Positions 40,299 to 48,498 of a stretch of 64,000 nt of DNA are shown here, in pieces. Numbering within the stretch: the stretch's first letter is position 1; each line of letters starts with the position of its first letter. The DNA is from CBDCFV01 sp963664625 (GTDB lineage Bacteria > Chloroflexota > Dehalococcoidia > Lucifugimonadales > UBA3495), in contig OY761541.1 of assembly GCA_963664625.1 (NCBI GenBank), positions 1,550,001 through 1,614,000 on the forward strand. The letters are read 5' to 3'. The notes under the pieces were generated by a model. The model saw only the letters and a program-made list of their open reading frames with translations. It made no database searches and was not told the DNA's origin. Position numbers and translations under genes: made by a program.

Positions 40299-40825
40299 GG
40301 TTGCCCCTGCAAGTTCTCCCCCCAAAACCGGCCCTGGTATCCCTGGCCCACCGGCGCAGTGAGACGGAAAAACACCAACTGGACAACCCGTGCGTCCCGC
40401 TGGAGCCTGTACCCCGATGGGTTCTGCACCGTCAGCAACGCTTGGGAACGGCCCCGGTATCCCGCGTCCCACACCGCCGTATGGACGCTCACGCCACTGC
40501 GCAGCAAGCTGGAACGGGGGCGACCCAACGCCATCACGTCCAAGGGAAGGTTCACTACCTCGTTGAAGGTTATCAAGTAGGGGCCGGGGTCCAGTTCAAG
40601 CCATCCACAGGAATAGAAACCGATAACCTCGGTGGACGACAACTCACGCTGGCCCGGGCCTGCCCCCATGCCGCCGCCCGATGTCATCCTGCTCACTTCT
40701 CGCAGTGTTAGGTCGAACCCGTTGGGTTGCAGTTGCTCGTCCAGGGAGACATAGCCCTCGACAAGCGGAGGGTCGCCCAGGACAAGGTTGCCTATTGATT
40801 CTCTGTCCAGCGCGCCGGCAATCAT
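40295..40825 (-). CDS. dCTP deaminase/dUTPase-family nucleotidohydrolase
   Basis: This 176-residue protein is in the dCTP deaminase/dUTPase superfamily, which lowers dUTP. Motifs are QPNGFDLTLREV, GRPRSSLLRSGV and VWDAGYRGRSQALLTV. The DAGYRG segment and the lack of the deaminase Glu after GxxG (usually LEL) favour dUTPase-type activity, as in archaeal enzymes, over deamination. ATG 40825 is chosen; the in-frame extension upstream to 40888 would cross a terminator stem. Its stop overlaps the queG start (ATGA). Confidence 0.75.
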   Translation of the reverse strand: MIAGALDRESIGNLVLGDPPLVEGYVSLDEQLQPNGFDLTLREVSRMTSGGGMGAGPGQRELSSTEVIGFYSCGWLELDPGPYLITFNEVVNLPLDVMALGRPRSSLLRSGVSVHTAVWDAGYRGRSQALLTVQNPSGYRLQRDARVVQLVFFRLTAPVGQGYQGRFWGENLQGQP

Positions 40826-40856
40826 GGCTTTGTCTGGTTGGTTCCGGTATCCCCGT

Positions 40857-40910
40857 GAAAAATAAGAGGCCCAAGACCCCATGCGCATTATACGCGGTAG
40901 TCTTGGGCCT
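40857..40910 (-). terminator. Terminator downstream of groEL
   Basis: AGGCCCAAGAC (40867-40877) pairs perfectly with GTCTTGGGCCT (40900-40910). On the minus strand the stem is followed by CTCTTATTTTTC. It ends the groEL transcript. Its 22-base loop contains TATAAT on the minus strand (40887-40892), a possible -10 for the downstream dCTP deaminase-queG pair. Confidence 0.75.
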
Positions 40911-40952
40911 GTGCTCTGGTGAAACCTATTCGGGTCTCGTCGGCCAGTTGCT

Positions 40953-40979
40953 CGTCATTCCCGCGCAGGCGGGAATCCA
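40953..40979. repeat. Dispersed palindromic repeat, CGTCATTCCCGC type
   Basis: A full copy between the groEL stop and its terminator, ending in AATCCA. Confidence 0.85.
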
Positions 40980-40999
40980 GAATCGGTAGCTGGACGATG

Positions 41000-42625
41000 C
41001 TAGTCGTGCATGAAGTCCTGCACGTCCGCTGGCAGCGGTTCCTCTTTGGGTATCTCGGTGATGATGGCCTGGGTCGTGAGCATCATGCCCGCGATGCTGG
41101 CCGCGTTCTCCAGCGCCGACCTGGTGACCTTTACCGGGTCCACTATGCCGCGCTCTATCAGGTGGCAGTACTCGCCCGCCTCAGCGTCAAACCCCCAGTC
41201 GCCCTCGCCTTCCCGGACATGCTCGAAGATGACCTCTCCCCGGTGTCCCGCGTTTTGCGAGATGAGGACCAGCGGGGCACTCAGAGCATGTCTCACCAAC
41301 CGCGCGCCCAGAAGTTGCTCTCCTTCGAGAGAGGCCTCCACTTCGTCCAGTACGTGCGAGGCACGCACCAGCGCCACGCCGCCGCCCGGCACGATGCCCT
41401 CTTCCACCGCGGCCTTGGTCGCTGAAAGGGCGTCCTCGGTGCGGGACTTGCGCTCCGTCACTTCCGGCTCGGTGGCCCCGCCGACTTTGACCACGGCAAC
41501 GCCTCCTACCAATGAAGCGAGCCGCTCCTCCAGCTTCTCCCTGTCGTAGTCCGACTTGGTCTCTTCGATTTGCACCTTGAGTTGGTCGGCCCGGTCCTTG
41601 ATTGCTTGGTCTGAACCACGCCCTTCGACGATGGTGGCATCGTCCTTCAAGGCCAGCAGCCTGCGGGCCGACCCGAGGTGGGACATTTCGACGCCGTCCA
41701 GCCGCAGCCCCACGTCGTTGCTGATGACGGTGCTGCCGGTCACGATCGCCATGTCTTCCAACAGCGCCTTCCGCCGGTCGCCGAACCCTGGCGCCTTGAT
41801 GGCGACGCAATTTATCGCCCCTCTCATCTTGTTCACTACCAGGGTGGCCAAAGCCTCCCCTTCCACGTCCTCTGCGATGACTACCAAGGGCCTTCTGCCG
41901 GCTTGGTTTATCATTTCAAGGACCGGAACGATGTCGTTGTGGGTGCTTACCTTCTGATCGGTAATCAGGAATAGAGGCTCGTCCAGCGCCACCTCCATGC
42001 GGTCGGCGTCGGTTACGAAATGAGGCGATATGTAGCCTCGGTCGATGCGAACGCCCTCTACAACATCCAGCTCGTCTTCCAGCGCCTTGGACTCCTCTAT
42101 GGTGATGACTCCTTCCCGCCCCACCTTGTCCATCGCGTCGGCCAGAAGCTCGGCAATGGCTTCTTCGTGTGCGGAAAGCGCCGCAACCCGGGCTATCTGG
42201 TCGCGGTTTTCCACCGGAGTAGCCATCTCCTTCAACTCGGCGACCAACGCCTCTACGGCCTTGTCGATGCCGTCTTTCAACGCCCCGCCGCCGGCTCCCG
42301 CTGCAATGTTGAGGAAGCCTTCCCGAACTAAGGACTGGGCAAGCACCACCGACGTAGTGGTGCCGTCGCCGACCACGTCGTTGGTCTTGGAGGCAGCCTC
42401 CTTGACCAGTTGGGCCCCCATGTTCTCGTAAGCGTCGGGAAGCTCTATTTCCTTGGCAATGGTCACGCCGTCGCTGCAAACTATCGGCAGGCCGAACATG
42501 CGGCTCAGCAGCACGTTCCTGCCGCTGGGTCCCAGAGTCAGTCCCACGGCCCGGCACAGTTCGTCCACACCGCGCATCAGGCTGTTGCGGGCTTCCGCTT
42601 CGAAGGTGAGTTGTTTGTCCGCCAT
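41000..42625 (-). CDS. groEL: Chaperonin GroEL, divergent paralogue without GroES neighbour
   Basis: A 541-residue group I chaperonin with VGLTLGPSGRNVLL, the ATPase motif NDVVGDGTTTSVVLAQ, the apical region to GYISPHFVTDADRM, and TEDALSATKAAVEEGIVPGGG. It departs from standard GroEL in several ways: CSDGVTIAKEI replaces NDGVTIAKEI, and the C-terminus ends PADVQDFMHD without a Gly-Met tail. No groES lies beside it and no CIRCE operator is seen upstream. It is therefore probably a second chaperonin, with the main groES-groEL elsewhere. Confidence 0.85.
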   Translation of the reverse strand: MADKQLTFEAEARNSLMRGVDELCRAVGLTLGPSGRNVLLSRMFGLPIVCSDGVTIAKEIELPDAYENMGAQLVKEAASKTNDVVGDGTTTSVVLAQSLVREGFLNIAAGAGGGALKDGIDKAVEALVAELKEMATPVENRDQIARVAALSAHEEAIAELLADAMDKVGREGVITIEESKALEDELDVVEGVRIDRGYISPHFVTDADRMEVALDEPLFLITDQKVSTHNDIVPVLEMINQAGRRPLVVIAEDVEGEALATLVVNKMRGAINCVAIKAPGFGDRRKALLEDMAIVTGSTVISNDVGLRLDGVEMSHLGSARRLLALKDDATIVEGRGSDQAIKDRADQLKVQIEETKSDYDREKLEERLASLVGGVAVVKVGGATEPEVTERKSRTEDALSATKAAVEEGIVPGGGVALVRASHVLDEVEASLEGEQLLGARLVRHALSAPLVLISQNAGHRGEVIFEHVREGEGDWGFDAEAGEYCHLIERGIVDPVKVTRSALENAASIAGMMLTTQAIITEIPKEEPLPADVQDFMHD

Positions 42626-42682
42626 TCCTTATACTCCTGAGTCTACTTGCTGTCGCCTCACGCTGATTGGTAAGTCGAACAG

Positions 42683-42703
42683 CCTCAAATTAAGGCCTTG
42701 AGG
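42683..42703. promoter_or_regulatory. Inverted repeat upstream of groEL
   Basis: CCTCAA (42683-42688) pairs with TTGAGG (42698-42703), with AAGGCCTT inside. It lies 58 bases before the groEL start and could be an operator or the terminator of the folP-folK transcript. It does not match the CIRCE element. Confidence 0.3.
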
Positions 42704-42766
42704 TGAAGAATTTACCACTACAAATATCCGATAGCCGGATACGATTGTCAACCGTTTATCAATACG

Positions 42767-43300
42767 TCATGCGTCCCCGTTATGAGTATCGCCGCGGGCC
42801 GAAACCTGGGGAGCACCCCACAATGTCACCCCTTCTTTGCCGTCTACTTCCGCCGCCAGTTGACCGATGGTCACTCCCAAGACCGGATGAACAATGCCGT
42901 CGGCCAACTCCGCCAGCGGCGCCAGCACAAAAGCCCTCAACCCCATCCGCGGGTGAGGAATCTGGAGGTCCGGCTGCTCCACCACGGCGTCCCCATACAA
43001 CAGCACATCAACGTCGATCAACCTTGGCCCGTAACGGGGACTCCACTCACGTCCCAGGGTTTGCTCCACCTGCTTGGCCAGCGCGAGCAGCCGCTCCGGC
43101 GGAACGGATGCCGCTATCTCAACAACGGAATTGAGAAACTTGGGCTGGTCTTCAAGTCCCCACGGCTCCGTCTCGTACACGTTGGATGCCCGCAGGACCC
43201 TGACGCCGTCGTCCAGCGTATCCAGTAGCTCCGAAGCATCATGAAGGTTTTTCCAGCGGTCTCCCAAGTTGGAACCCAAGCCCAGGTAGGCCGTTACCAT
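42767..43300 (-). CDS. folK: 2-amino-4-hydroxy-6-hydroxymethyldihydropteridine pyrophosphokinase
   Basis: FolK transfers pyrophosphate from ATP to 6-hydroxymethyl-dihydropterin in folate synthesis. The 177-residue protein has AYLGLGSNLGDRWKNL, YETEPWGLEDQPKFLN and the catalytic block RYGPRLIDVDVLLYGD followed by IPHPRM. All match HPPK. ATG 43300 is chosen, since it begins the domain. Its start overlaps the folP 3' end by 7 bases, so the two are coupled and act in consecutive steps. The C-terminal 20 residues are a family-atypical tail. Confidence 0.92.
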   Translation of the reverse strand: MVTAYLGLGSNLGDRWKNLHDASELLDTLDDGVRVLRASNVYETEPWGLEDQPKFLNSVVEIAASVPPERLLALAKQVEQTLGREWSPRYGPRLIDVDVLLYGDAVVEQPDLQIPHPRMGLRAFVLAPLAELADGIVHPVLGVTIGQLAAEVDGKEGVTLWGAPQVSARGDTHNGDA

Positions 43301-44160
43301 TTCCAATTGTCCGGCCTCCAGCCCCGCACTATGGCGTCGCTCATCCTGCAAACCCGGACCATCTCGCGCACGTCGTGGACCCGTACCACGTCCGCGCCCC
43401 CGGCGACCGCCAGCGCCACCGTCGCCGCCGTCCCCTCCAACCGCTCATCCACCGGCAGGTCCAGCACGAACCCGATGGTGGACTTACGGGACGACCCCAC
43501 CAGCAGCGGGTAGCCTGCTTGTTTGAACTCGCTGAGCTTCCTCAGCACCTCCAGGTTGTGTTCTGGGGTCTTGCCAAAGCCGAAGCCCGGGTCCAGTATG
43601 ATGTTGCTTTCGGGCACGCCTGCCCGGGTTGCGGCATTGGCGCTTTCGGCCAATTCGGCGATGACCTCGGGCGCCAGTTGCTTGTACCGGCGGTTGTGCC
43701 GGTTGTGCATCAAAATCAAGCCCGCCCCGGTCTCGGCGGCCAGTGACGCGATTTCCGGGTCGGCTTGAAGGCCCCACTGGTCGTTTATGATAGTTGCCCC
43801 GGCGGCCAGCGCCTCTCTGGCCACCGCCGACTTAAATGTGTCCACGCTGACCGGGACGGTCACTTCCGGAGCCAGGGCCTCCAGCGCCGGAATCAGCCGC
43901 CGCAGCTCCTCGTCAACGGTGACAGGCGCATGGCCCGGCCGGGTGGACTCCGCGCCCACGTCCAGGAAGTCCGCCCCCTCCGCCTCCATGCGAAGGGCCT
44001 GTTCCACGATGGCCGGAATGTCGTCGCCCAGCCCGTCGCCGGAGAACGAGTCCGGCGACACATTCACAATGCCCATCACGTAAGTGCGGCGTCCCCACAC
44101 CAAGCGCTCGCCGCCGCTTACCGTCATCTGATTGAGAGAAGGTATTATCCGAGCCGTCAT
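43294..44160 (-). CDS. folP: Dihydropteroate synthase
   Basis: FolP condenses the FolK product with p-aminobenzoate. The protein is about 288 residues. TIM-barrel motifs are MGIVNVSPDSFSGDG, FLDVGAESTRPGHAPV, VSVDTFKSAVAREAL, INDQWGLQ, LILDPGFGFGKTPEHN, LLVGSSRKSTIGF and VRVHDVREM. These carry the pterin and diphosphate contacts. ATG 44160 is the preferred start because an upstream one would overlap the next gene. It overlaps folK by 7 bases. Confidence 0.92.
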   Translation of the reverse strand: MTARIIPSLNQMTVSGGERLVWGRRTYVMGIVNVSPDSFSGDGLGDDIPAIVEQALRMEAEGADFLDVGAESTRPGHAPVTVDEELRRLIPALEALAPEVTVPVSVDTFKSAVAREALAAGATIINDQWGLQADPEIASLAAETGAGLILMHNRHNRRYKQLAPEVIAELAESANAATRAGVPESNIILDPGFGFGKTPEHNLEVLRKLSEFKQAGYPLLVGSSRKSTIGFVLDLPVDERLEGTAATVALAVAGGADVVRVHDVREMVRVCRMSDAIVRGWRPDNWKW

Positions 44161-44194
44161 ACCGCCCGCCGGTGTCCCGGCGTGTTTCCGCCGG

Positions 44195-45085
44195 TCATTC
44201 CCAAGGCCGTTGCCCTTCGGTGAAAATGTCGCTGTCGCCGGTGCCGCTGGCCCGGTGGATTCTTTCCGTGAGGAGTTCAATGGCGTTGTTCACCAGTTGC
44301 AGGAGTTCCTGTTTCTCCTCTCGGGTCATTGGCCTTGGATTAACGTCGTACCGGTATACGTCGGCGTAATCCGCCAGCCAGTTGCCCCTGCCGCTCCGGT
44401 GCTCTGGGTCATCGTACCGTATGTGTTCGAACAGAATGGTGAGCGATTCGTGGAGTTCTTCCAAGCCCGGCTGGGACCAGTCCTGGAGCGTTTCCAAGTA
44501 GTCCCACATGCTGTTGAGGTCGTGTCTGAAACGGGACGGGTCGTTGAAAGTGGACAGCCAACCCTTCAACGCGTTCTCCACCGCTTGCTGGGCTGCGAAA
44601 CCTAACACTTTCTGGTTCCAGTGGTCTTCCTCCACCATCTCGTTGAAATGATGGCCCCACTCGGCAGTGTTTTCCAGCATCTTTCTCGTCGCCGGCCAGT
44701 GGACCGGGTACTCGTCTTCGTAGTCCGATTGATTATCCAGCCTCTCTCCGCTCATCAATACTCCGTGGTAGTCCGCCTGCCCCGCCAGATGCTGCTTCGC
44801 TCTCCGGTTGCGGTCGAACTCGCTCCGGGTCATGCTCACTATGCTCACTGGCAGCAACGGAGGGTGACTATTCATATACTCCCACGCCGCATCGCCCGCG
44901 CCCGGCTGGTCCATCCGGCGTCCCTTGTCCTGTGTAACCACCAGTATGTCCACGTCCGAGTCTTCCCCATAGTCCCCCGCGGCCCTAGAGCCGAACAGTA
45001 TCACCGAGTCCGGGGCCACCTGTTTTTGCACCGCCCGGGCAATTGCCAGCGCGTGCGGGTCCGGCTTGTTCTTATCAGGTTTCAT
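44195..45085 (-). CDS. Nucleotidyltransferase-HEPN fusion protein
   Basis: This 296-residue protein joins two domains usually made as separate antitoxin and toxin. An N-terminal minimal nucleotidyltransferase has ILFGSRAAGDYGEDSDVDIL (GS at 32-33, D44 and D46). The position where a third carboxylate is usual reads VSIVSM, so catalysis is uncertain. A C-terminal HEPN domain starts near residue 150 with AAQQAVENALKGWLS and continues FRHDLNSMWDYLETL. In MntA-HepT systems the NTase AMPylates the HEPN RNase; a fusion could self-regulate. The gene lies 34 bases upstream of folP. Confidence 0.8.
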   Translation of the reverse strand: MKPDKNKPDPHALAIARAVQKQVAPDSVILFGSRAAGDYGEDSDVDILVVTQDKGRRMDQPGAGDAAWEYMNSHPPLLPVSIVSMTRSEFDRNRRAKQHLAGQADYHGVLMSGERLDNQSDYEDEYPVHWPATRKMLENTAEWGHHFNEMVEEDHWNQKVLGFAAQQAVENALKGWLSTFNDPSRFRHDLNSMWDYLETLQDWSQPGLEELHESLTILFEHIRYDDPEHRSGRGNWLADYADVYRYDVNPRPMTREEKQELLQLVNNAIELLTERIHRASGTGDSDIFTEGQRPWE

Positions 45086-45405
45086 AACCCGTCTTTATAT
45101 CGGAACGTGGAGTGGTTTACCGCCTAGATTACCATTTACTCCGCAGTTCTGCTTCACCCTCCACTGACACCCCGCCCCTTCCAAACCCCGCAACTTCGCC
45201 GTACCATATTATGTAGAGCCACACGGGATAACCCGCGAATGCGTATAACCCTCCTTGTGGTTACCCAGACTGGCCCCGGAGGACGCGACACACGTCTTAA
45301 ATTTTCTGCCGCACAGAAGAGACCAAACAGGACCCGCTCTGGAACATACGCTCAGTCCGACACAGGATACTCCAGCCAGCACAGCCACACTCGGGAGAAA
45401 CTGCA
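45086..45405. other. Intergenic stretch without a recognised gene
   Basis: These 320 bases lie between divergent genes. No frame with a convincing start and no repeat copy was found. Likely promoter elements for both flanking genes are here, but only weak -10-like boxes (for example TATTAT near 45210) are visible. Confidence 0.5.
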
Positions 45406-45762
45406 ATGGGAAAGCTATTAGTAACCATAAGCGTCGGAAACCAGCAGGGGACTCAGTTCCAGGACATCGAGGTGACCGTGGGCACTGGCGCAACCTTCAC
45501 AGCCGTGCCCAGAATCCTGCTACAGAACCTGGCGGTGCCTGTGGCACGCTCAGCCCAGTCCCGACTGGCCGACGGCAGCACGGCCTCGGTGGACATAGGC
45601 TGGACCATGATCAGACTCCAAGGCCAGACCTTCCCGACACAGGTAACCTTTGCAGAGGAAAACCAACCCAGCCTGCTTGGAGTAGTTACTCTTGAGGAAG
45701 CGCTTCTGGCGGTGGACCCCGTTGGACAACAACTGGTGCCGGTAGAGGCGATGCGCCTTTAA
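45406..45762 (+). CDS. Retropepsin-like (clan AA) aspartic protease homologue lacking the catalytic Asp
   Basis: This 118-residue protein has the single-lobe retropepsin-like layout: a catalytic-loop region VTVGTGATFTAVP, RLADGSTASVDIG in the flap area, and the closing LLGVVTLEEALLAVDPVGQQLVPV. In active relatives the loop reads DTGA; here it is GTGA (G26), so the catalytic Asp is replaced and protease activity is doubtful. GGC for GAC is one base change. The start ATG 45406 follows GGGAG. Its biological role is unknown. Confidence 0.75.
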   Translation: MGKLLVTISVGNQQGTQFQDIEVTVGTGATFTAVPRILLQNLAVPVARSAQSRLADGSTASVDIGWTMIRLQGQTFPTQVTFAEENQPSLLGVVTLEEALLAVDPVGQQLVPVEAMRL

Positions 45763-45944
45763 TCAAAGAAATAGAGCAAAGAATATTTTTGTGCAAAGTC
45801 CTGCTTCGGCCTCCTCTCCGGAAACCCCGGACGAAGACCCGTCGTTGACACCGCCAACCCTGCTGTTTACACTCCCAACGCTGGCCTCATAAGCCACTGT
45901 CTCTGAGCTTGGCCCACTCCTCAAACAACCCCAGGAGGGTACAC

Positions 45945-47303
45945 ATGCCTGACCTGAACGATTTGTTCTCCCAAGTGGACGCTGCCGTCGATGACATCGT
46001 AGCCCTCGAACAGGCCCTGGTCCGCATACCCTCCGTCAACACCGGGGCCATGCCCACTGGCGACGAAACGCCGGTGGCCGAGTACGCCAGGGACTGGCTC
46101 GCCGAGGACGGCATCGAGTCCGAAATCCTTGAATCGGCCCCCAACCGCGGCAACCTGCTAAGCCGGATGGAGGGCCGCTCCGGCAACGCCGGCCTGCTGT
46201 TCATGTCCCACAGCGACGTGGTGCCCGTGGAGGATATCGACAAGTGGCGCTTCCCTCCCTTCAGCGCCACCGTGGCAGATGGCCGAGTATTTGGTCGGGG
46301 TGCCTCCGACTGCAAGGGCCTGCTCACCGCCCAGTTGATGGCTATGCGCCTGCTGAAGCGCAACGACATCCAACTGGAGGACAGCTTGGTCCTGGCCTGT
46401 GGCGCCGACGAGGAGCACGGCGGGCGCTACGGCTTCGGCTGGCTGGCCGACAACTACCCGGAAAAACTGGCCGCTCCCTACGCTGTCAACGAGGGTGGCG
46501 GCACGCCGATAGAGGCAGCCGGCAACCTCACCTATGTCTTGGGCGTGGGCGAGAAGGGCCGCCTTCAGATCGAGATAGACATCAAGGGCACCAGCGGCCA
46601 CGCTTCGGTCCCTTGGCAAAGCACCAACGCCATGTATCGCTTGAGCCGGGCCTTGGCCAGCATCGAGGCTTACGAGCCAGAGCGGGACACATCCACCAGC
46701 CTGTTCGATTACCTGTCGACCTTCGCCATCGAGGACAAGCCCTCCGCGGAAAACATAGACCAGATTATCGCTGAGGTGGAGCCCACCAACCCCCGTTTCG
46801 CCTCCATGCTCCGGGCCCTATCCCGCATGACGCTGACCCCGACCATGATCCAGGGCGGCATCAAGTCCAACAGCGTGCCGGAGGTCATCCGATTGACCTG
46901 CGACGTGCGTACCCTGCCCCACCAGGACGACCAGTACGTGAGAAGCCAGCTTGACCAGTTGCTGGAAGGCATCCCCGGCGTGAGCTTCGAGATAGACTAC
47001 ATGGCCGTGCCCAACTCCTCTCCCTTTGAGAGCGAGTTGGCTTCGCAAATCCAGACCGCCATGTCCCAGTCCCTCGACAGGGTGGACATCCAGTGGGTGC
47101 CCGCAATCAGCAACGGCTTCACCGACTCCCGATTCACCCGGCCCTTGGGCATCATCACCTACGGCTTCACCGGCTCCCATCCCGACGACGACCCCATGTT
47201 GACCTTCACCCACGGCACCAACGAGTCGGTGGGCGTCAAGAGCCTAGTCAGCAGCACCAAGGTCATGCTGGCCCTGGCCTGCAACATGCTGGCGGTCAAG
47301 TAG
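45945..47303 (+). CDS. M20 family metallopeptidase
   Basis: This protein of about 452 residues matches the ArgE/DapE/ACY1/CPG2 group of di-zinc hydrolases. The metal site shows FMSHSDVVPVED, GRVFGRGASDCKG and CGADEEHGG (bridging Glu), and the dimerisation lid includes GTSGHASVPWQST. The substrate (peptide, acylated amino acid or other amide) is not predictable. ATG 45945 follows CAGGAGGG. No biosynthesis neighbours suggest ArgE or DapE proper. Confidence 0.88.
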   Translation: MPDLNDLFSQVDAAVDDIVALEQALVRIPSVNTGAMPTGDETPVAEYARDWLAEDGIESEILESAPNRGNLLSRMEGRSGNAGLLFMSHSDVVPVEDIDKWRFPPFSATVADGRVFGRGASDCKGLLTAQLMAMRLLKRNDIQLEDSLVLACGADEEHGGRYGFGWLADNYPEKLAAPYAVNEGGGTPIEAAGNLTYVLGVGEKGRLQIEIDIKGTSGHASVPWQSTNAMYRLSRALASIEAYEPERDTSTSLFDYLSTFAIEDKPSAENIDQIIAEVEPTNPRFASMLRALSRMTLTPTMIQGGIKSNSVPEVIRLTCDVRTLPHQDDQYVRSQLDQLLEGIPGVSFEIDYMAVPNSSPFESELASQIQTAMSQSLDRVDIQWVPAISNGFTDSRFTRPLGIITYGFTGSHPDDDPMLTFTHGTNESVGVKSLVSSTKVMLALACNMLAVK

Positions 47304-47314
47304 CAAGGACGATT

Positions 47315-47409
47315 TAACCGCAGAGCGCGCAGAGACCGCAGAGTTTTTTGAGCTATCAGACGCACCAAAAAGAAAACTCTGCGCTCTTGGCGTTCTCTGC
47401 GGTGAAAAA
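47315..47409. repeat. Large inverted repeat with CCGCAGAG/CTCTGCGG arms
   Basis: The left arm (47316-47347, starting AACCGCAGAGCGCGCAGAG) pairs imperfectly with the right arm (47370-47409, ending TTCTCTGCGGTGAAAA), 22 bases between. This type of ACCGCAGAG repeat is widespread between genes in bacteria. A second copy lies at 48372-48460; together they bracket the LLM gene. Confidence 0.85.
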
Positions 47410-47432
47410 TCCCAAGAAGAGGTGCCTCATTC

Positions 47433-48365
47433 ATGTCCCAGCAAATCTCCGTCCCCTGCGGCATCGCCATCCCCCAGGTCTTCCAGGACGGGCCGGTGGA
47501 TATGGGCTTGGTGACCGAGTACGTCCAGAAGGCCGAGGAACTGGGCTACCACAGCCTGTGGGTGCAGGACCGGATCATCGGGGCAAGCCCCACACTGGAG
47601 GGCCTCCACCTGCTTAGCTACGTCGCCGCCATCACCAAGCGGGCGCGGTTGGGAACGTCGGTAGTGGTGACCACCACTAACAACCCGGTGCACCTGGCCA
47701 AGCAGTTCAGCACCATCGACAACCTGAGCCAGGGACGGCTGATAGTGGGACTGGGCCTTGGCGGACGCCCCCAGCACGACCAACTGCTGGGCGGGGCCCC
47801 CGACCGCCGCGTCCGCTACATGGTGGAGAGCATCAAGGTGATGAAGGCCCTGTGGGAAGAGCCGGAGGCCCACTTCCAGGGCCACTTCTGGCAGTTGAAC
47901 GGCGAAGCTATGGAACCCAAGCCGGTGCAGAAGCCCCACCTTCCCCTGTGGTTCGGCGCGCGCCATCCCGACGCCCTGCGTAGGGCCGTCCGGTTTGGCG
48001 ACGGCTGGATGGGCGCCGGCTCCTCCTCTACCGAGCAGTTCAAGCAGGGCGTCGCCGTGGTCCAGGAAACGCTGGATACCGCGGGCCGCGACCCCGCGTC
48101 CTTCTTCATTTCCAAGCGGGTGTACGTGGCGGTTGACGACGACGAGGACCGGGCCGAGCGCAGGCTGCGAGACTGGTTCGCCCGCCACTACGGCAGCGCC
48201 GACATGGGATCCCAGGTTGCGGTCTGGGGCAGCATGGACCGCTGCGCCGAGGGACTCCAGGAAATCGTCGACGCCGGCGCCCAGATGTTGATGCTGAACC
48301 CCATGTTCGAGCAGATGAAACATCTGACGGCCTTCCACGAGGCCCTTGACTTTCCTAGTGCTTAG
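47433..48365 (+). CDS. LLM-class flavin/F420-dependent oxidoreductase
   Basis: This 310-residue luciferase-like protein has EYVQKAEELGYHSLWVQDRI, RARLGTSVVVTTTNNPVHLA and RLIVGLGLGGRPQHDQL, typical of F420-dependent subgroups. The C-terminal GAQMLMLNPMFEQMKHL completes the barrel. The substrate is unknown. It starts at ATG 47433 after AGAGG. Large inverted repeats lie immediately before (47315) and after (48372) the gene. Confidence 0.85.
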   Translation: MSQQISVPCGIAIPQVFQDGPVDMGLVTEYVQKAEELGYHSLWVQDRIIGASPTLEGLHLLSYVAAITKRARLGTSVVVTTTNNPVHLAKQFSTIDNLSQGRLIVGLGLGGRPQHDQLLGGAPDRRVRYMVESIKVMKALWEEPEAHFQGHFWQLNGEAMEPKPVQKPHLPLWFGARHPDALRRAVRFGDGWMGAGSSSTEQFKQGVAVVQETLDTAGRDPASFFISKRVYVAVDDDEDRAERRLRDWFARHYGSADMGSQVAVWGSMDRCAEGLQEIVDAGAQMLMLNPMFEQMKHLTAFHEALDFPSA

Positions 48366-48371
48366 TCCCTC

Positions 48372-48460
48372 ACCGCAGAGGGCGCGGAGACCGCAGAGTT
48401 TTCTGTGTTGGCGTCCGAATCCTCAAAAAACTTTGCGGTCTCCGCGTTCTCTGCGGTAAA
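48372..48460. repeat. Second large inverted repeat with CCGCAGAG/CTCTGCGG arms
   Basis: The left arm (48372-48402, ACCGCAGAGGGCGCGGAGAC) pairs with the right arm (48425-48457, ending CGCGTTCTCTGCGGT). It is closely related to 47315-47409 and could terminate the LLM transcript. Confidence 0.85.
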
Positions 48461-48498
48461 ACATCAAGGCAACTGACAGAAACGGAGAAGACACAAAC

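Noticed and set aside
42626..42766. A CIRCE heat-shock operator upstream of groEL
   Set aside because: No TTAGCACTC-N9-GAGTGCTAA or close variant is present.
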